Assembly: GCA_005281725.1 (NCBI GenBank)
Contig: SSBO01000001.1
Coordinates: 5,502,399 to 5,566,398, forward strand
Direction: 5' to 3'
Source: Wuchereria bancrofti
Taxonomy: Eukaryota > Nematoda > Chromadorea > Rhabditida > Onchocercidae
DNA: 64,000 nt
Part shown: one piece after another, positions 1 to 11,338 of the stretch
Position numbering within the stretch: position 1 is the stretch's first letter
How the letters are laid out: each line of letters begins with the position of its first letter
Notes under the pieces: generated by a model
The model's input: the letters and a program-made list of their open reading frames with translations, nothing else
Told to the model about the DNA's origin: nothing
Database searches by the model: none
Made by a program: the position numbers and the translations under genes

Positions 1-221
1 ATAGCAGTTAATTAGTTTATGAACATCATTAATGACTACTACTTGGTCATAACTAAAAGACTTCATATAAAATGTTTATTCTTAGTTCGCATCAAATGTT
101 TAAGAGACAAAAATACTAGAAACAAAAATAATTTCGTCCTCGAATGTCCATTTGCAGTTCCCCTTATTAATTAAATAATTGCTTTTAAATCTTCATAGAG
201 AAAAAAACTTTCTCAACATAC

Positions 222-799
222 CTGATCCAACGGACAGCTACTTGTGTTCAGTTCATTAAGACAATTATGACATATTGTATGACCACAAGCAAGATTTATT
301 GGCAGTTTTTTGGAGCTAAAAAGCTGAAATATGGTTCAGTGAAATAAAGCAAGTTTAATCAAGTCATAAAATTCGTTATGTAAACTAATTGCTTCTTATG
401 TGTCAGTAAATAAACTGTAAGATATACAGACACAAAACCTTCCTAACATTCATCTCGGACACAGCAAACAATAAAGTTCTCAAAAAAAAAGTCAAAATTT
501 ACCAAGAGATTTGATTTTATCAACATTTATCAAAATTATCGGAAATTTATTGAAATTTCTGTCACAAAGTTCTCAAGAAAAAACTCAGACATTTTAATGC
601 ATCGAAATCTGATAAAACTTGTTTTTTCTAATTTGACAAAATCTAACAAGAAAAAGGCAATATAATGATAGGTGTAAACTACTACTTAATTAATTTGGAA
701 AAAGGATATGATGAAAACAGAAATGAGGAAACTTACTTCTGAACAGATACGGCAGCAGAGCACGTCAGACCATGAAGCGCTCTGACCTGTAGGGGCCAT
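222..799 (-). CDS. Roquin/RLE-1-type RING E3 ligase, N-terminal exons only (partial)
   Basis: Two exons (799-737 and 323-222, both phase 0) encode the first 55 residues; the rest of the gene lies left of the window. The RING finger is built across the intron: a C-x2-C pair (CRIC, residues 16-19) in exon 1, then CGHTICHNCLNE and CPLDQ in exon 2. The spacing and the flanking PINLACGHT and CPLDQ resemble Roquin (RC3H1/2, C. elegans RLE-1), whose RING starts a few residues after a W-[ST]-D motif; here WSD is at residues 10-12. Family members are RING E3 ligases with a ROQ RNA-binding domain and a CCCH finger, neither of which is visible here. ATG at 797-799 is preceded by a plausible acceptor (ttgctggcag). 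Another RING family cannot be excluded from 55 residues. Confidence 0.72.
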
Positions 800-2052
800 T
801 TAATTCTGCCAGCAAATTACCAATGCTACGACTGCACCAACTCCTCCCAGTGAAATTGTGGGCTTTTATTGTTTAATTGGCTAGCGGTAGTTTAATTGAA
901 AATCTTAAAACAAGAGATATTATAAAATCCCAACTATACATAATGGTACCATTGACACTTCGGTAATAGTTAATCGCGCAGACGTTACATGGATTGAAGT
1001 ATTCTTTGGAAAGAAATGCAAATACTATATACTTTCATCAATTTTTTTTAGCTCAAAGTCCTCGCATTTAAATTCGTAATTAAAAGAATTAGATAACTGT
1101 GGAGACTGCTAGACTCATTACTTCACTACTTCATCATGCTTCATCAGCTAATTTATTATTTTCGAAATAATGAATGCTAATGTTAGCAGCTGAATATTGA
1201 GCACCCAACAATGTTTTTCTAATCCCGATAATTTTTCTTTCGTGTTCATGTATTTCTTCGAAAGTTTCGAAATTTCAAATTTATAATATCTGAACTTATT
1301 TTCTACCATCAATCATAAACGACAGTTAGTTTCCTTTTTCGATATTTAGTAGAAGTCGTTGTTTTTAAAAAATCGTAGATTCCAGCTTCGGTTGCACTTA
1401 CCCTTTCAAGAATGGAAGTATGGCAATCAGCGAGAATGAATCCCTTTTACTACAATTATTCAACATCATTCATCAACAACTTACAATACTGCAACATTTG
1501 TTGAATCCTAATATCATCTAGCAAATTGCGACAAGTCTGAAGAGCTGTTCGAAATGTGCTATAAGAAAACATAAAGGATTGAAAATTTCGGGTATTTTTC
1601 AGCATTATGGGAGATAAACCATAAATTTGACCAAAAAGATGTCATCCAAAATTTTATTGTATTAATGAGGACATTTTGCAAAAGTCTTCAATATCTTAAT
1701 AAGCTGCCATTACTAGGAGAATGCACAGACTAATGAGAATGTAACTCAAGCTGCACTACTAAATCATCAAAAATATAACAATAAAAAAACAAATCATTAG
1801 AACAGTTTAATAAATGAAAATTTTGGAGTACCACATATAAAGTGCGGACTGTCTGAAGAAGAAACAAAATTACCAAATTGTCATATTTCTTATCAGTGCA
1901 AAAGTGTAAAAGAATGCAGCTGTTACTACAAAAAATCATCTTTCGGTTCTTCCTGTTTACTCAATACCACCAGTGAAAACGGAAATACACGTTAATTTTT
2001 AAGATACCTACTTCAGCGCAATTCGTTCACTTTCACACATGAGAAAACATTA
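800..2052. other. gap between RING gene start and EEF1AKMT1 stop
   Basis: This 1.25 kb stretch holds the upstream region of the RING gene and the 3' flank of the methyltransferase, both on the minus strand. It is AT-rich with stops in all frames. The only longer reading frame (1730-1939, minus) is low-complexity Phe/Leu-rich and resembles no protein I know. No gene is called. Confidence 0.6.
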
Positions 2053-3340
2053 TCATAAAACAACAGCTTCGTAATTTGTGTAACAAGCGAATTCATTAGC
2101 AAGGTTATGTTTATGAGAAGGTTGGAATTTACACTTGCGTGCGTGAAATAGTCTTTCGACCTAAAAGTTATCCTTTATAAACAGTAATTTCATAATTAAG
2201 CGCCTCAAGAGACACTACTAACTTTTTTCTCCAAAACATTAGAAAAAAAAAATTCTGATGTTTTGGAAGGTAATTACAAAAACGTGAAATGTTAAGCAAA
2301 ATACATGATCTCTATCATTACATACAAACAGTCTAAATAGCTATGCAAAGACGGTTTGATCTATAAAAGCTTTTGAACTCAAAATGTTACTTAAATTCTA
2401 ACATGACATCTACACAGTTTTCAAAACCCAAGAAAAACTAATATAAACTTACAAGTTTCGCCATAACTAATCCTGTACAAATTAATAGTTTCGTTGTGGA
2501 ATTGCGAGAAAGCAGTCGTACTGTTTGTGCTACTTTGATCAAGCATTCATCAGACAGAAATGGCGGATCAATAACAATTAGATCAAATGCATTGTGGTAC
2601 AACTGGGGTATTGTCAGAGGTTTGCGATAATCATACCGGACAAATTCTTTAGCAAATTTCGTCTCAAATCGACGGTCGTATTCAAACAGTGTTACTATGA
2701 CACGCTCACAGATTACGCACTGAAATGTGTGGTAATTTTTGTATGTTCAGAGGGCATAAATGATTTTTTAGATAACTTACATCATGATTTAGAAGATAAT
2801 CAAGAAGTGTTGGACATGAGATGCATGCGATTCTTCCACCATCTCCAATACTTTTTACACATTCTTCAGCAAGTTTTAAAGCAGTCTCTTCTGAATACCA
2901 GAACTGGCTCAGCTAAATTAAAAAGTCATAGCTGAAGTACAATAAAGTTCCTTCGTTGAAAATATATTCTGCCCAATACTATATTAAGACATACTAAAGT
3001 TATTCGGAATAGTGAGATTTCTGTGAGAAATTTAAAAACTGCAAAAACGGGTAATCTGTGAATAAAGAAGTTAAGCAACAATTGACTCACAAGCTGTTTT
3101 ATCAAAACTGGAAATAATTTCGATCAACCAGTCTTAATGTCGCACACGTTTTCAATAGCTTGTATAATCATGTGAACCAGTTTATAAATGACGAACCTGC
3201 CAATCTTCTTTAATAGTAACCTTATCAGAGGCATTCATTCCAGCATAAAATTCTGTCAGTGCATTCAGTGCCTCAGCAGATAATTGTGGAGTGTCATCCC
3301 TACCGTTATCATCATCACCAGAATTACGTCCATTTGACAT
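2053..3340 (-). CDS. EEF1AKMT1: EEF1A lysine methyltransferase 1 (N6AMT2 family)
   Basis: Four exons (3340-3197, 2912-2781, 2719-2453, 2160-2053) join in phase to a 216-residue protein; human EEF1AKMT1 has 214. The family methylates a lysine of translation elongation factor eEF1A using S-adenosylmethionine. Family motifs in order: the acidic N-terminus with [14 protein letters not shown], then QFWYSEET, the SAM-binding stretch [20 protein letters not shown], the catalytic-loop motif [10 protein letters not shown] (DPPF at residues 143-146), LLICTG, and the C-terminal [15 protein letters not shown] at 3340 is the only one fitting the family start. A good splice acceptor (ttaacag) lies 10 bases upstream, suggesting a trans-spliced leader. 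It sits 258 bp downstream of a putative small gene and in the same direction, so it may be co-transcribed. Confidence 0.95.
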
Positions 3341-3598
3341 TGCTGTACTCTGTTAAGTAATTCATCATTTGTGTCGCACCAAACATCACTTTTATTTACA
3401 CCACTATTTCCAGAATGATGCAACGACCACACTTTATTTTCATTTTTTTGAATAAAAACTGAGCATACGAGGTAGTAGAGAGATCTCAATATTTACATGC
3501 AAGTCTTTAATTAGAGGACAAGAAGCAATTCAGATATGTTTTTAGAATAATAATGAAACAATTAATAAATGATACAAACGTAGGAACATTCGACATGA

Positions 3599-4096
3599 TT
3601 ATTTCACCTCACTTCGGAAATCCCCAGTTAAACATTCAGTTGCCTCACTAATTGGTTTGGTAACAAGCATAACATGATCAACCCTACCTTGGATTGTGGT
3701 TTTGGTAGCCTACAAAGGAAGATTGTGGGGCAGCTTACAATCATCTTAAAGGTAAAACTTTGAGTCAAAATATCTAAATTTAATAAACGCAAAAGAAATC
3801 GCCGCGAGAATTAGAGAAAACCGATACAGCAAAAATGAAAAGATATTGATTAGGAAAACTCATGCATCTCTTATAGAATTCCAGAAAGGGTTGAATTCAA
3901 AGGCACAAAACTAGTTATAGCACAAAAAGTAACACTACTCATAATACCCAATTTAAAGAACCAATCTTTTAATAAAAACTCCAATCCACTCTTAATAAAT
4001 TTCAGATTCTAAACTGCACTATACCGAAAAAATGACAACCCCATTAACAAGCTCAAGATTTTCTGAAGTATTCCAGGCAGTTTCAGCGTTGAACAT
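3599..4096 (-). CDS. putative 60-residue protein, unrecognised
   Basis: Two short open exons (4096-4025 and 3709-3599) splice in phase 0 with a GT donor and a tttgtag acceptor, giving about 60 residues that end in FRSEVK and a stop. The sequence is mixed polar and hydrophobic (for example NLELVNGVVIFS, then DHVMLVTKP) with no signal peptide or membrane segment, and it matches no family I know. It lies between LSM12 and EEF1AKMT1 on the same strand. Upstream exons could exist, because no acceptor is seen just before the ATG. It is supported only by open frame, splice signals and position, so it could be chance. Confidence 0.35.
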
Positions 4097-4644
4097 GGCA
4101 GAGGAAGTGCACAGTGCAAATTATTTCAGTTTAAATTTCTAGATTTTTAAAACTGGTATTGAAGTTGGGTTTTAAGACATTCATTTTATGTAGTGCGATC
4201 TCAATTCATCTGTCTGTCTGTTTCGAAAACAATGCATCACTTAAACAGACACCCCTAGGAACTACAAGTCCCAAATATCCAGAGCTTCAAAAAATAAATT
4301 CAAAAGAAACTCTCTTGAAGCACCTAAAAGCAATAAAGGATATGATCCATATATCATTTCTCGAAAAAATGAGATGAACTGCATAAAACTTTATTTTTTT
4401 TTTACATTTTACAAATGTTTAAGGAATGCCATTCTATCTCAGAAGCTTTGACAAAATGCTGGAGTAAAAATAGCCTTCGCACTAAAGAAAAAATTGCACA
4501 AGTGAAATTATTTCGTAGCATAAACATGCGTGTTATTTGAAAACAGTCCTAAAGCAGCTTCTAAATGTTTTGACAGTATGGAAACTGTTCAGAAAATAAA
4601 CTTAATAATCATCGCATGGGTTTTTTTGATTGTTCTCGCTGCTT
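4097..4644. other. gap between LSM12 stop and putative small gene
   Basis: About 550 bp between same-strand genes. A plus-strand frame at 4159-4377 looks like a signal peptide but begins with TTG, not ATG, and has no splice context, so it is not called. The run of T at 4391-4401 is A-rich on the transcribed strand and may belong to the LSM12 3' UTR. Confidence 0.5.
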
Positions 4645-6662
4645 TTAATGTGACGGTGTAGGATCCGCAGGTGCATCGTCGCTAGGAGTGGTTGTCTGTT
4701 GAGTACTGCGATATTTCGTTAACTGCAAACAAAGTAACAGAAAAGATTTCCTTCACTTATAATGTGTATTAATCATCAGAGATATCTACTTAGTACATCT
4801 TGCCAAAAATATTAAGGAAACTTAAACACTGTAATGAGTTGCAGATCACACATTAATTGAAAATAAAGTAAAACCCTAGTTATACAATACTATATTAAAA
4901 ACTTATTCGATTGTAACCTTTATTTCAATTAACAATTATATTTTGCTTTACGTTTAAAAACTTGAGAAAAGCAGTTCCAATAATCTCAATTGTAAAATGT
5001 TTATCCTATCATTACCACAGCTTAAGACAAGCTGTTTCCTGTCTCAAAAAAGACCAACGGTTGAAACATGTTAAGAGTTACCACTGTGAGTTAATTTAAA
5101 ATTACAGTACAAATTGCCGCTGAACTTGCAATGTTTAAATTTTTTATGAGCCTGCAAACATATAATTCAGAGAACCGCTTACGATTTTGCGAACATGTTC
5201 TCTTGCTAAAGCGACTGCTGTATCGCTGACATCACCAATAGGTTCAATGGAATCAGCTGTATATGGTGGATGGATTAATACACGATTGAGTACTTTGATA
5301 TTATTACCTGACCATTCCACCCTATGTTCCAATCTGCAATTATATATGAATAATTAAATTAAACAGATGTGATTAACCTTGTACAGTGATAACGTAGATT
5401 TACTTTTGTTTAAGATATTCTGTCTTTCTCTGAATAAAGGGAAAGTTAGAATGCCGCCAACAGCTTGCAGAAAGGGAACAGATAGGAAGGATCAAATGAC
5501 AGCAACTGAAAACTCCTAGTAAATTGAAAGAATCATAAATTTACCATCAATTCAACCGATGCTTGAAACTTACGTTTTCCTGAGATGAATGAAAGCTCGT
5601 TGTCCCTCAAGCGATACATTAGTTTGCATTATGGATGCTTTCTTTCGTGCTATTGCACGGTTCATTCGTTCTTGCACTTGTTTTGTGGATATCTGCAAAT
5701 TTGGCCAAGGCAAAGATTGTTCACCTCCTTTATCTTTAAGACATGTTACCTGAAATAAGAAACTTCCTTTTGAAGTTTTACTTATTTTTAACAAACCTGT
5801 ACACACAACCTGTCCTCAACTGATGCCATTTTTTCTAAGTGATCCACTCATTATGGATAGATTGTTCACCTAAAAAATATCTTCCTGGCATTAACGAAAT
5901 AGATTTTTCGAAAATTTTTCGGGCTTAACTTCTCAAACAATATTACCCGAAAATCAAAATAATATATACCTGTGCAACAAGCGCCAGATTGACGATACGT
6001 ACCAACGGTACTTTACCTGGTCCTGAAGTATCTCCTGAAAAAGTAGAAGCGTACAAGAAGTTTGTGTGAGAGGCACATAACTATTTGTTTATGGCCTGGT
6101 GAGTCCTGCATTTCAAATCTCATTTTGCCGAAAGAACATTGTAGAACAAGCGACCACACATTCTTCAAACCGTGCTTCATTTTATCTAATAGCTATTGCT
6201 ATCTAGACAGAGACATTCTCATGTAATTTCTGTCTAAATAAAGAGAGTCCTCGGCAATTCTGGTTTAAACTTCTCCGCAGATCACATCTATATATGAGAC
6301 TATCGTAAATCCCACCGAATGCTGTAGCAGTAGTAACAAAACAGATATGTTGAAATAACCACTTATACACGTTGCTAAGAGCGAACTTGACAAAAATATA
6401 AACTTAGAACGAGAAGTCGGGTCGGTTGATCTGAGCAGATCACCTGACCAACCGTCGTGGAGTTCAACACATTTCGACATTCCAACACACTGCCTACAGG
6501 AAAGACGACATTGCTGTCCAAGACATTGCTCGAGGCTGCCTCTCCTACAGCTGCATGTGCGCTGGACAGTTGACGTGCCAAGCTGCTACTGCTTTCCTCG
6601 CTCATAGATTCAGGAGTTGTTATTGTAGTTGTTATCGCTGATCGAGTGTTAAATATTGTCAT
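4645..6662 (-). CDS. LSM12: LSM12 homologue (Lsm domain plus anticodon-binding-like domain)
   Basis: Six exons: 6662-6404, 6034-5970, 5869-5797, 5749-5574, 5333-5183 and 4722-4645. The predicted protein has about 266 residues; human LSM12 has 195, and most of the excess is a Ser/Ala-rich N-terminus. An Lsm-like part (FPVGSVLECRN, then VPLVRIVNLALVAQ) is followed by the typical C-terminal domain: VSLEGQRAFIHLRKT, the WSGNNIKVL stretch, HPPYTADS and HVRKI. LSM12 proteins act in RNA metabolism and translation control with ataxin-2. Every exon joins in phase except exon 3, which carries one extra base in a run of six A (5829-5834) and therefore breaks the frame; removing one A restores an open join to exon 4. 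A later Met 19 codons downstream could be the start. The gene is divergent from CSN5. Confidence 0.88.
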
Positions 6663-7630
6663 CGATTCTTAACACTTTTCACGACTCACTCTCACACAGA
6701 AGCACTCTATTCTAAATTCGTCGAAAGCAGAGGACAAACAAACTGAAATCTGAAATAATAAAGAATCGCTTATAACAGCAATCCCTAATTTGCGGTCATC
6801 GTCAAAAGTACATTAAATGAATTCAGGTGTCACATTGGTGAACAATCAATCGTTCAAACAAGCAGTGGGAGACAAAGTCACTGATGAACTACTTGCACGC
6901 TAGAAGAGAAGTGTAATGAAGGATGAGCCAGTCATAAACCCCCATCCTCCCAAGACCATCTCCAGCACCTCACCCTGCACTGTCATCTCCCAAATCGATA
7001 CTGAATAGTTCAAACACGGCCGACCGCGAAATCACAATAAGGTAGATGCGAAGAATAGTGAGGATGATGCGGTGGGGTGGGGCATGCGTTGGTGTCGGTG
7101 TATAAACTATTGATCTAGGAGGAGGCCAGATATCCTTCCACTCATTCTTTTTAGTAATTTCCTGTATATCTTCCTAACTGATATTCTGTAGATGGAAGGA
7201 TATTACCTGTAACGGACGATGGGTAAAGGTTTCAGTAAGACAAAAGATATTGGGTTATTTTTATATCTGGTGATGATAGTCATGACTACCGACTTTAGTC
7301 AGCTGTCGATGGGAGACGTAGGACATCATGTAACGTGCTTATTAAGGTAAACTGGCTGTTATGAGGTCTGTTATTTCGTATCATTGCTGGTACAAGACTG
7401 TTCTTGAAGATAGTAACATGGCGATTCGTCTCTCTTATCTCTATAAAATACATAATTGCTGAATTAAGTTACTAAAATATTTCGTTTTTCGGGACTTGTG
7501 TATTAGGCTTAGAATAAGCTCAACTTTAATAATATTCGGATATTGTATTCAAACTTCAAATGAGAAAAGACATCAATTTTGCCGTATCTTTTTTATTGTT
7601 TTTATGAACTGAGTGAGCAGTGATCAGCCA
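6663..7630. promoter_or_regulatory. shared upstream region of LSM12 (-) and CSN5 (+)
   Basis: A 968 bp head-to-head gap. It contains a locally GC-richer patch around 6920-7100, including a GT/GGGG stretch near 7070-7105. No TATA box or defined factor site was identified. Just before the CSN5 ATG is a weak acceptor-like agcag at 7616-7620. Confidence 0.45.
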
Positions 7631-9723
7631 ATGGAATCGTCGATGAGTACTGCTACATCAGTGGCATTCCGAAACTGGCAAATGTCAAATAATATCGAGT
7701 CATTAGAAACGATCTATCAGTATGATTCAGCTGAACAACAAGCTATACGAGCTGTGAAGCCGTGGGAAAAAGATCCGCATTATTTCAGAGTACGAGCTCC
7801 TCAATAGCTTTTCAGTTATTATTTATGGCCTCTACTTGTTCTGAAAAACCTATCAATATGATTCAACAATATAACTAGCGTAAAACATGATTTCCAGCGC
7901 CCGAGATGTTTGGGTTAAGTCAAACATTATTTATATTCTTTTTTAACAATAAAATTCATGAGATTCTGGTTCCAGGAAATCAAAATTGCTGCATTGGCTT
8001 TGCTGAAAATGGTAATGCACGCAAGGAGTGGTGGTAATTTGGAAGTAATGGGGTTAGTGCAAGGTAAAGTGGATGCCAATACATTGGTCGTGGTAGACAG
8101 TTTTGCTTTACCTGTAGAAGGTACCGAAACACGAGTAAACGCCCAGGCTCAAGCATACGAATATATGACGACATATACAGATAGTTCAGAAGCGGTGGGA
8201 AGGCTTCATAAGGTTAATTTTACTAGAAAACTACTATGAACAGAAGTCATTTTTCGTTTTTGGCAATAGGAATTCTCAATGTCAATTCTCAATGTTTATT
8301 AAATTCCTTAGAGCATCAGAAATTTTGTCTTTGGTTGAATTTATGCACTTTGATCGTATAAATGTGATTTTATGACTTAATACATTTTTAGAATCTATTA
8401 TTTTCCTGATTAAGGTCGTAGGATGGTACCACAGTCATCCAGGATATGGATGTTGGTTAAGTGGAATTGATGTATCAACTCAGGCCCTCAATCAACAGTT
8501 CCAGGAGCCATTCGTGGCTATTGTTGTGCGTTTTGATAATCCCTCAGCTTTTTTGTTTTATCAGATTTAATTTTATTACGAAATTATTTCTATGCTCACA
8601 TAGTAAATTTTCGTTTTCTTTAAAGCATCGACTGTTCTTTTATCTCTATTGCAGGTTGATCCTATTCGGACGATGTCGGCTGGAAAAGTAGAACTTGGTG
8701 CTTTCCGAACTTATCCGAAGGGTTATAAGCCTCCTGATGAGGTTCCATCAGAATATCAGTCGATTCCATTAAACAAAATTGAAGACTTTGGTGTTCATTG
8801 CAAACAAGTATTGCATTTATTGTATTTAATTTCTTCATTATTTCCTACATTTTTGGTGCTTATAAAATTGCTCTCCAAGTATCTTAACAAAAATTTTGCT
8901 TATCCGATGAAGGCATAGTATACGACAGAACTGGGAACTTCTTCAAACTATTATAATGCAAACAATTATAATGGGTTGATTCTACTTTTCTCTAGCTTCG
9001 TATCTGGTTCCAAGTAGGTGTTAATATTTTCAGTATTATTCCTTGGAAGTATCTTACTTCAAATCAGCTTTGGATGCACGTCTCCTGGATTCTTTGTGGA
9101 ACACTTATTGGGTCAGCACTTTGTCTAGCAACTCATTGGTCACCAATTCTTCGTACATCACTTCGCAAATCAGTGATCTCGCTCAAAAATTACAAAATGT
9201 CAGCTAAACTCGAAAGATTTTTCAGATTTCTGAAGTTTTCTATTTTACTGGAAGGGATGATTCAACTGCGAAAACTTTAATATCTGGAGACAAAAAACTC
9301 AAGTTTCAGGTAAGCAAGTGCAAAAGTATTCAGGGACCGCGTTCACTAGACTCAACAATAGCAGATAAATTGTCGAAGATAATTAAAGACACAAGAAAGG
9401 TTTTTTCGTTTGGTTTTATTGCTGCTCTTCAAAAATTGATTGGGAAGAATTAGTTTGTCTTCAATTTTCGCTAGGTATTCTGTGACTTTTTGTAAAGAAT
9501 GAAATTCGGGTGTTTCCGAAGTGCACATTTTTATCGTATACATTTTTTAATTTCAGTGGCAAATTTAAGCTACTTGAAAATCTTTTCCCTTATCTAGATA
9601 AGCTGTGAAGTCACGCATGGAATGATGGTTCAGATGGTCAAGAATGCATTATTCAACCACGCTTTCTTTTCTTCTTCAGAAATAGAAAAAGTTTTAAGTA
9701 AGATTTTATACTTACAAGCATGA
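7631..9723 (+). CDS. CSN5: COP9 signalosome subunit 5 (JAMM deneddylase)
   Basis: Exons 7631-7789, 7976-8212, 8415-8525, 8655-8807, 9034-9198, 9226-9309 and 9598-9723 give about 344 residues; human CSN5 has 334. It is the metalloprotease subunit that removes NEDD8 from cullins. The MPN+/JAMM site is intact: Glu76 in GGNLEVMGL, His138 and His140 in [10 protein letters not shown], and Asp151 in LSGID, the same numbers as in human CSN5. The C-terminal half ([28 protein letters not shown]) also matches. An in-frame TAA at 9205-9207 lies between conserved blocks. The model removes it with a 27-base intron (9199-9225, gt...ttttcag), unusually short, so this may instead be a sequence error. The last exon may splice at a strong donor (9698) rather than read to 9723. 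Confidence 0.93.
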
Positions 9724-10508
9724 CGTTGCATCTTTAGCCGTAATGATGATTCTTGTCATTTATACGAGGCAATTAGCAATTTTGGACTTCCGTAACGAAA
9801 AATATAACCCAATTATGATGGTCGCTCATACGGTTACTTACTCATTACTAAGAGGTGAATGATAATGTATTGCAGGTGGTCCTGGTGAAACAAATAAAAA
9901 TTCATAAAACTCAAATGTAAGCACAGTGATTCTCCAATTCTGGAAATTATGTCGTACCATAATCACCGAATCTTGAAGGTATGTATATTGTAAGAAATAA
10001 ATTCTATTTCAATGGTACGGATGATTTGTACATTGTAGCAACAAAGCACTTTCGCCCATGCAACAAACGAAAGACAGAAATCCTCAGACAAATGAAGTAT
10101 CATTTAGAATCCCGAACTGGCCTATCACTTCTCCGTTACCTTCAAAAAAATATTTTTTATTTCAAAGCGGAGTAACCCTTTCCAGTTTAATCAAACCCCA
10201 TATAATTGGAATTTAACTTTTTAAGTATATATATACAACTGAATCTAAGTTTGTACAAATATCGGGTTCCATTATTCTGATGCCGCAGAAGATAGAGAGT
10301 TTCAATTAGTTGGTGGAAAACGCGTGGCTTAAACGAGGGAATGAAATACAATGACTTTACTATTGATGATTATACTGGTGTTTCTGAATAACTCTAAAGA
10401 TGTTGCATGTTACTTGCTATGCTATTTACGGCAATGGAAGAAAAGTATCAGTTTAAAGGATGTATATCGTTTTATTCAAGTCGCTTGATTAACAAAAAAC
10501 AACAGTTT
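9724..10508. other. convergent 3' region between CSN5 and RPL23
   Basis: Two genes converge here. An AATAAA at 9893-9898 on the plus strand could serve CSN5. The plus-strand frame at 9981-10175 resembles nothing known and lacks splice or start context. Nothing else is called. Confidence 0.5.
10471..10476 (-). terminator. poly(A) signal AATAAA for RPL23
   Basis: On the minus strand AATAAA lies about 33 bases after the RPL23 stop codon (10509-10511), a normal distance for the cleavage signal of a short 3' UTR. Confidence 0.65.
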
Positions 10509-11338
10509 TCATGCGATCGACCCAGCGTTTGAAGCAATCCTGGGCCATAGATCCGCACACTCCTTGGCTACTGGTCCAGTAATGGCCGAGCCCTTCATTT
10601 CACCTTTGTTGTTTACAATGACACCAGCATTATCTTCGAAATATATGAATGAACCATCTTTCCGTCGGTACTGCTTTCGCTGTCGCACGACCACTGCTTG
10701 CAGGACTGAAAATTTCAATTTATTATTGACCAAGGTAGGGAATTACTCTTGGCAGCACATCTGCTGCATTTGGACAGCACAATTGAACTCAGGAACCTCC
10801 GGAACGCAGGACAGTTTAATCAGTAAAACTGCACACACTAGTTACAGAATCAAAAACAGATGATTTGGAAATGACCGACATATATTTGGGTATTACTCTA
10901 TTTTACAGGCCTCAGACAGCCAAGGATTTCTGCATAGCACAATCAGTTATAGTTGCGAAACCATCCTTCAAGCATCCTCATCGGCACTTTGTTCAGTTAC
11001 ACTATTGCAAATGTACTTCATTTAAATGTTAGAAAGTCGAATCGGCGCGTTAACAATGCGAAATTGACCACTATTCTACGGATCTTGGCGCATCATACAA
11101 ACAAAAAGAGACCTTTTTTCCGCAATTCAGGTTTGCCCTTCTTGACGGAAGCAACAAACATATCACCAACACCAGCGCTCGGCAATCGATTCAAGCGTCC
11201 CTTAATTCCATATACAGCAATTACGAATAGATTTTTAGCGCCAGTGTTGTCGGCACAATTCATAACAGCACCAACTGGAAGACCCAAAGAAATACGAAAT
11301 TTGGCTCCCGACGCTCCACCACGTCCTCTCTTCGACAT
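10509..11338 (-). CDS. RPL23: 60S ribosomal protein L23 (uL14)
   Basis: Two exons (11338-11113 and 10705-10509, joined in phase 1) give exactly 140 residues, the length of eukaryotic uL14. It starts [15 protein letters not shown] and ends [11 protein letters not shown], with the near-invariant [29 protein letters not shown] and [14 protein letters not shown]. uL14 sits on the intersubunit face of the large subunit near the factor-binding site. The single intron splits Val after ELRKK and uses the donor gtctct, weaker than usual, with the acceptor ttttcag. The antisense open frame at 10953-11345 is a shadow of this conserved gene. Confidence 0.98.

Noticed and set aside
4159..4377. 72-codon plus-strand frame resembling a secreted peptide (hydrophobic start with SVCFE)
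   Set aside because: It begins with TTG, there is no in-frame ATG upstream, and no splice context supports it; the gap belongs to minus-strand genes.
8271..8297. tandem aattctcaatgtc pair
   Set aside because: Only about 13 bases per unit in a CSN5 intron; ordinary slippage in AT-rich DNA.
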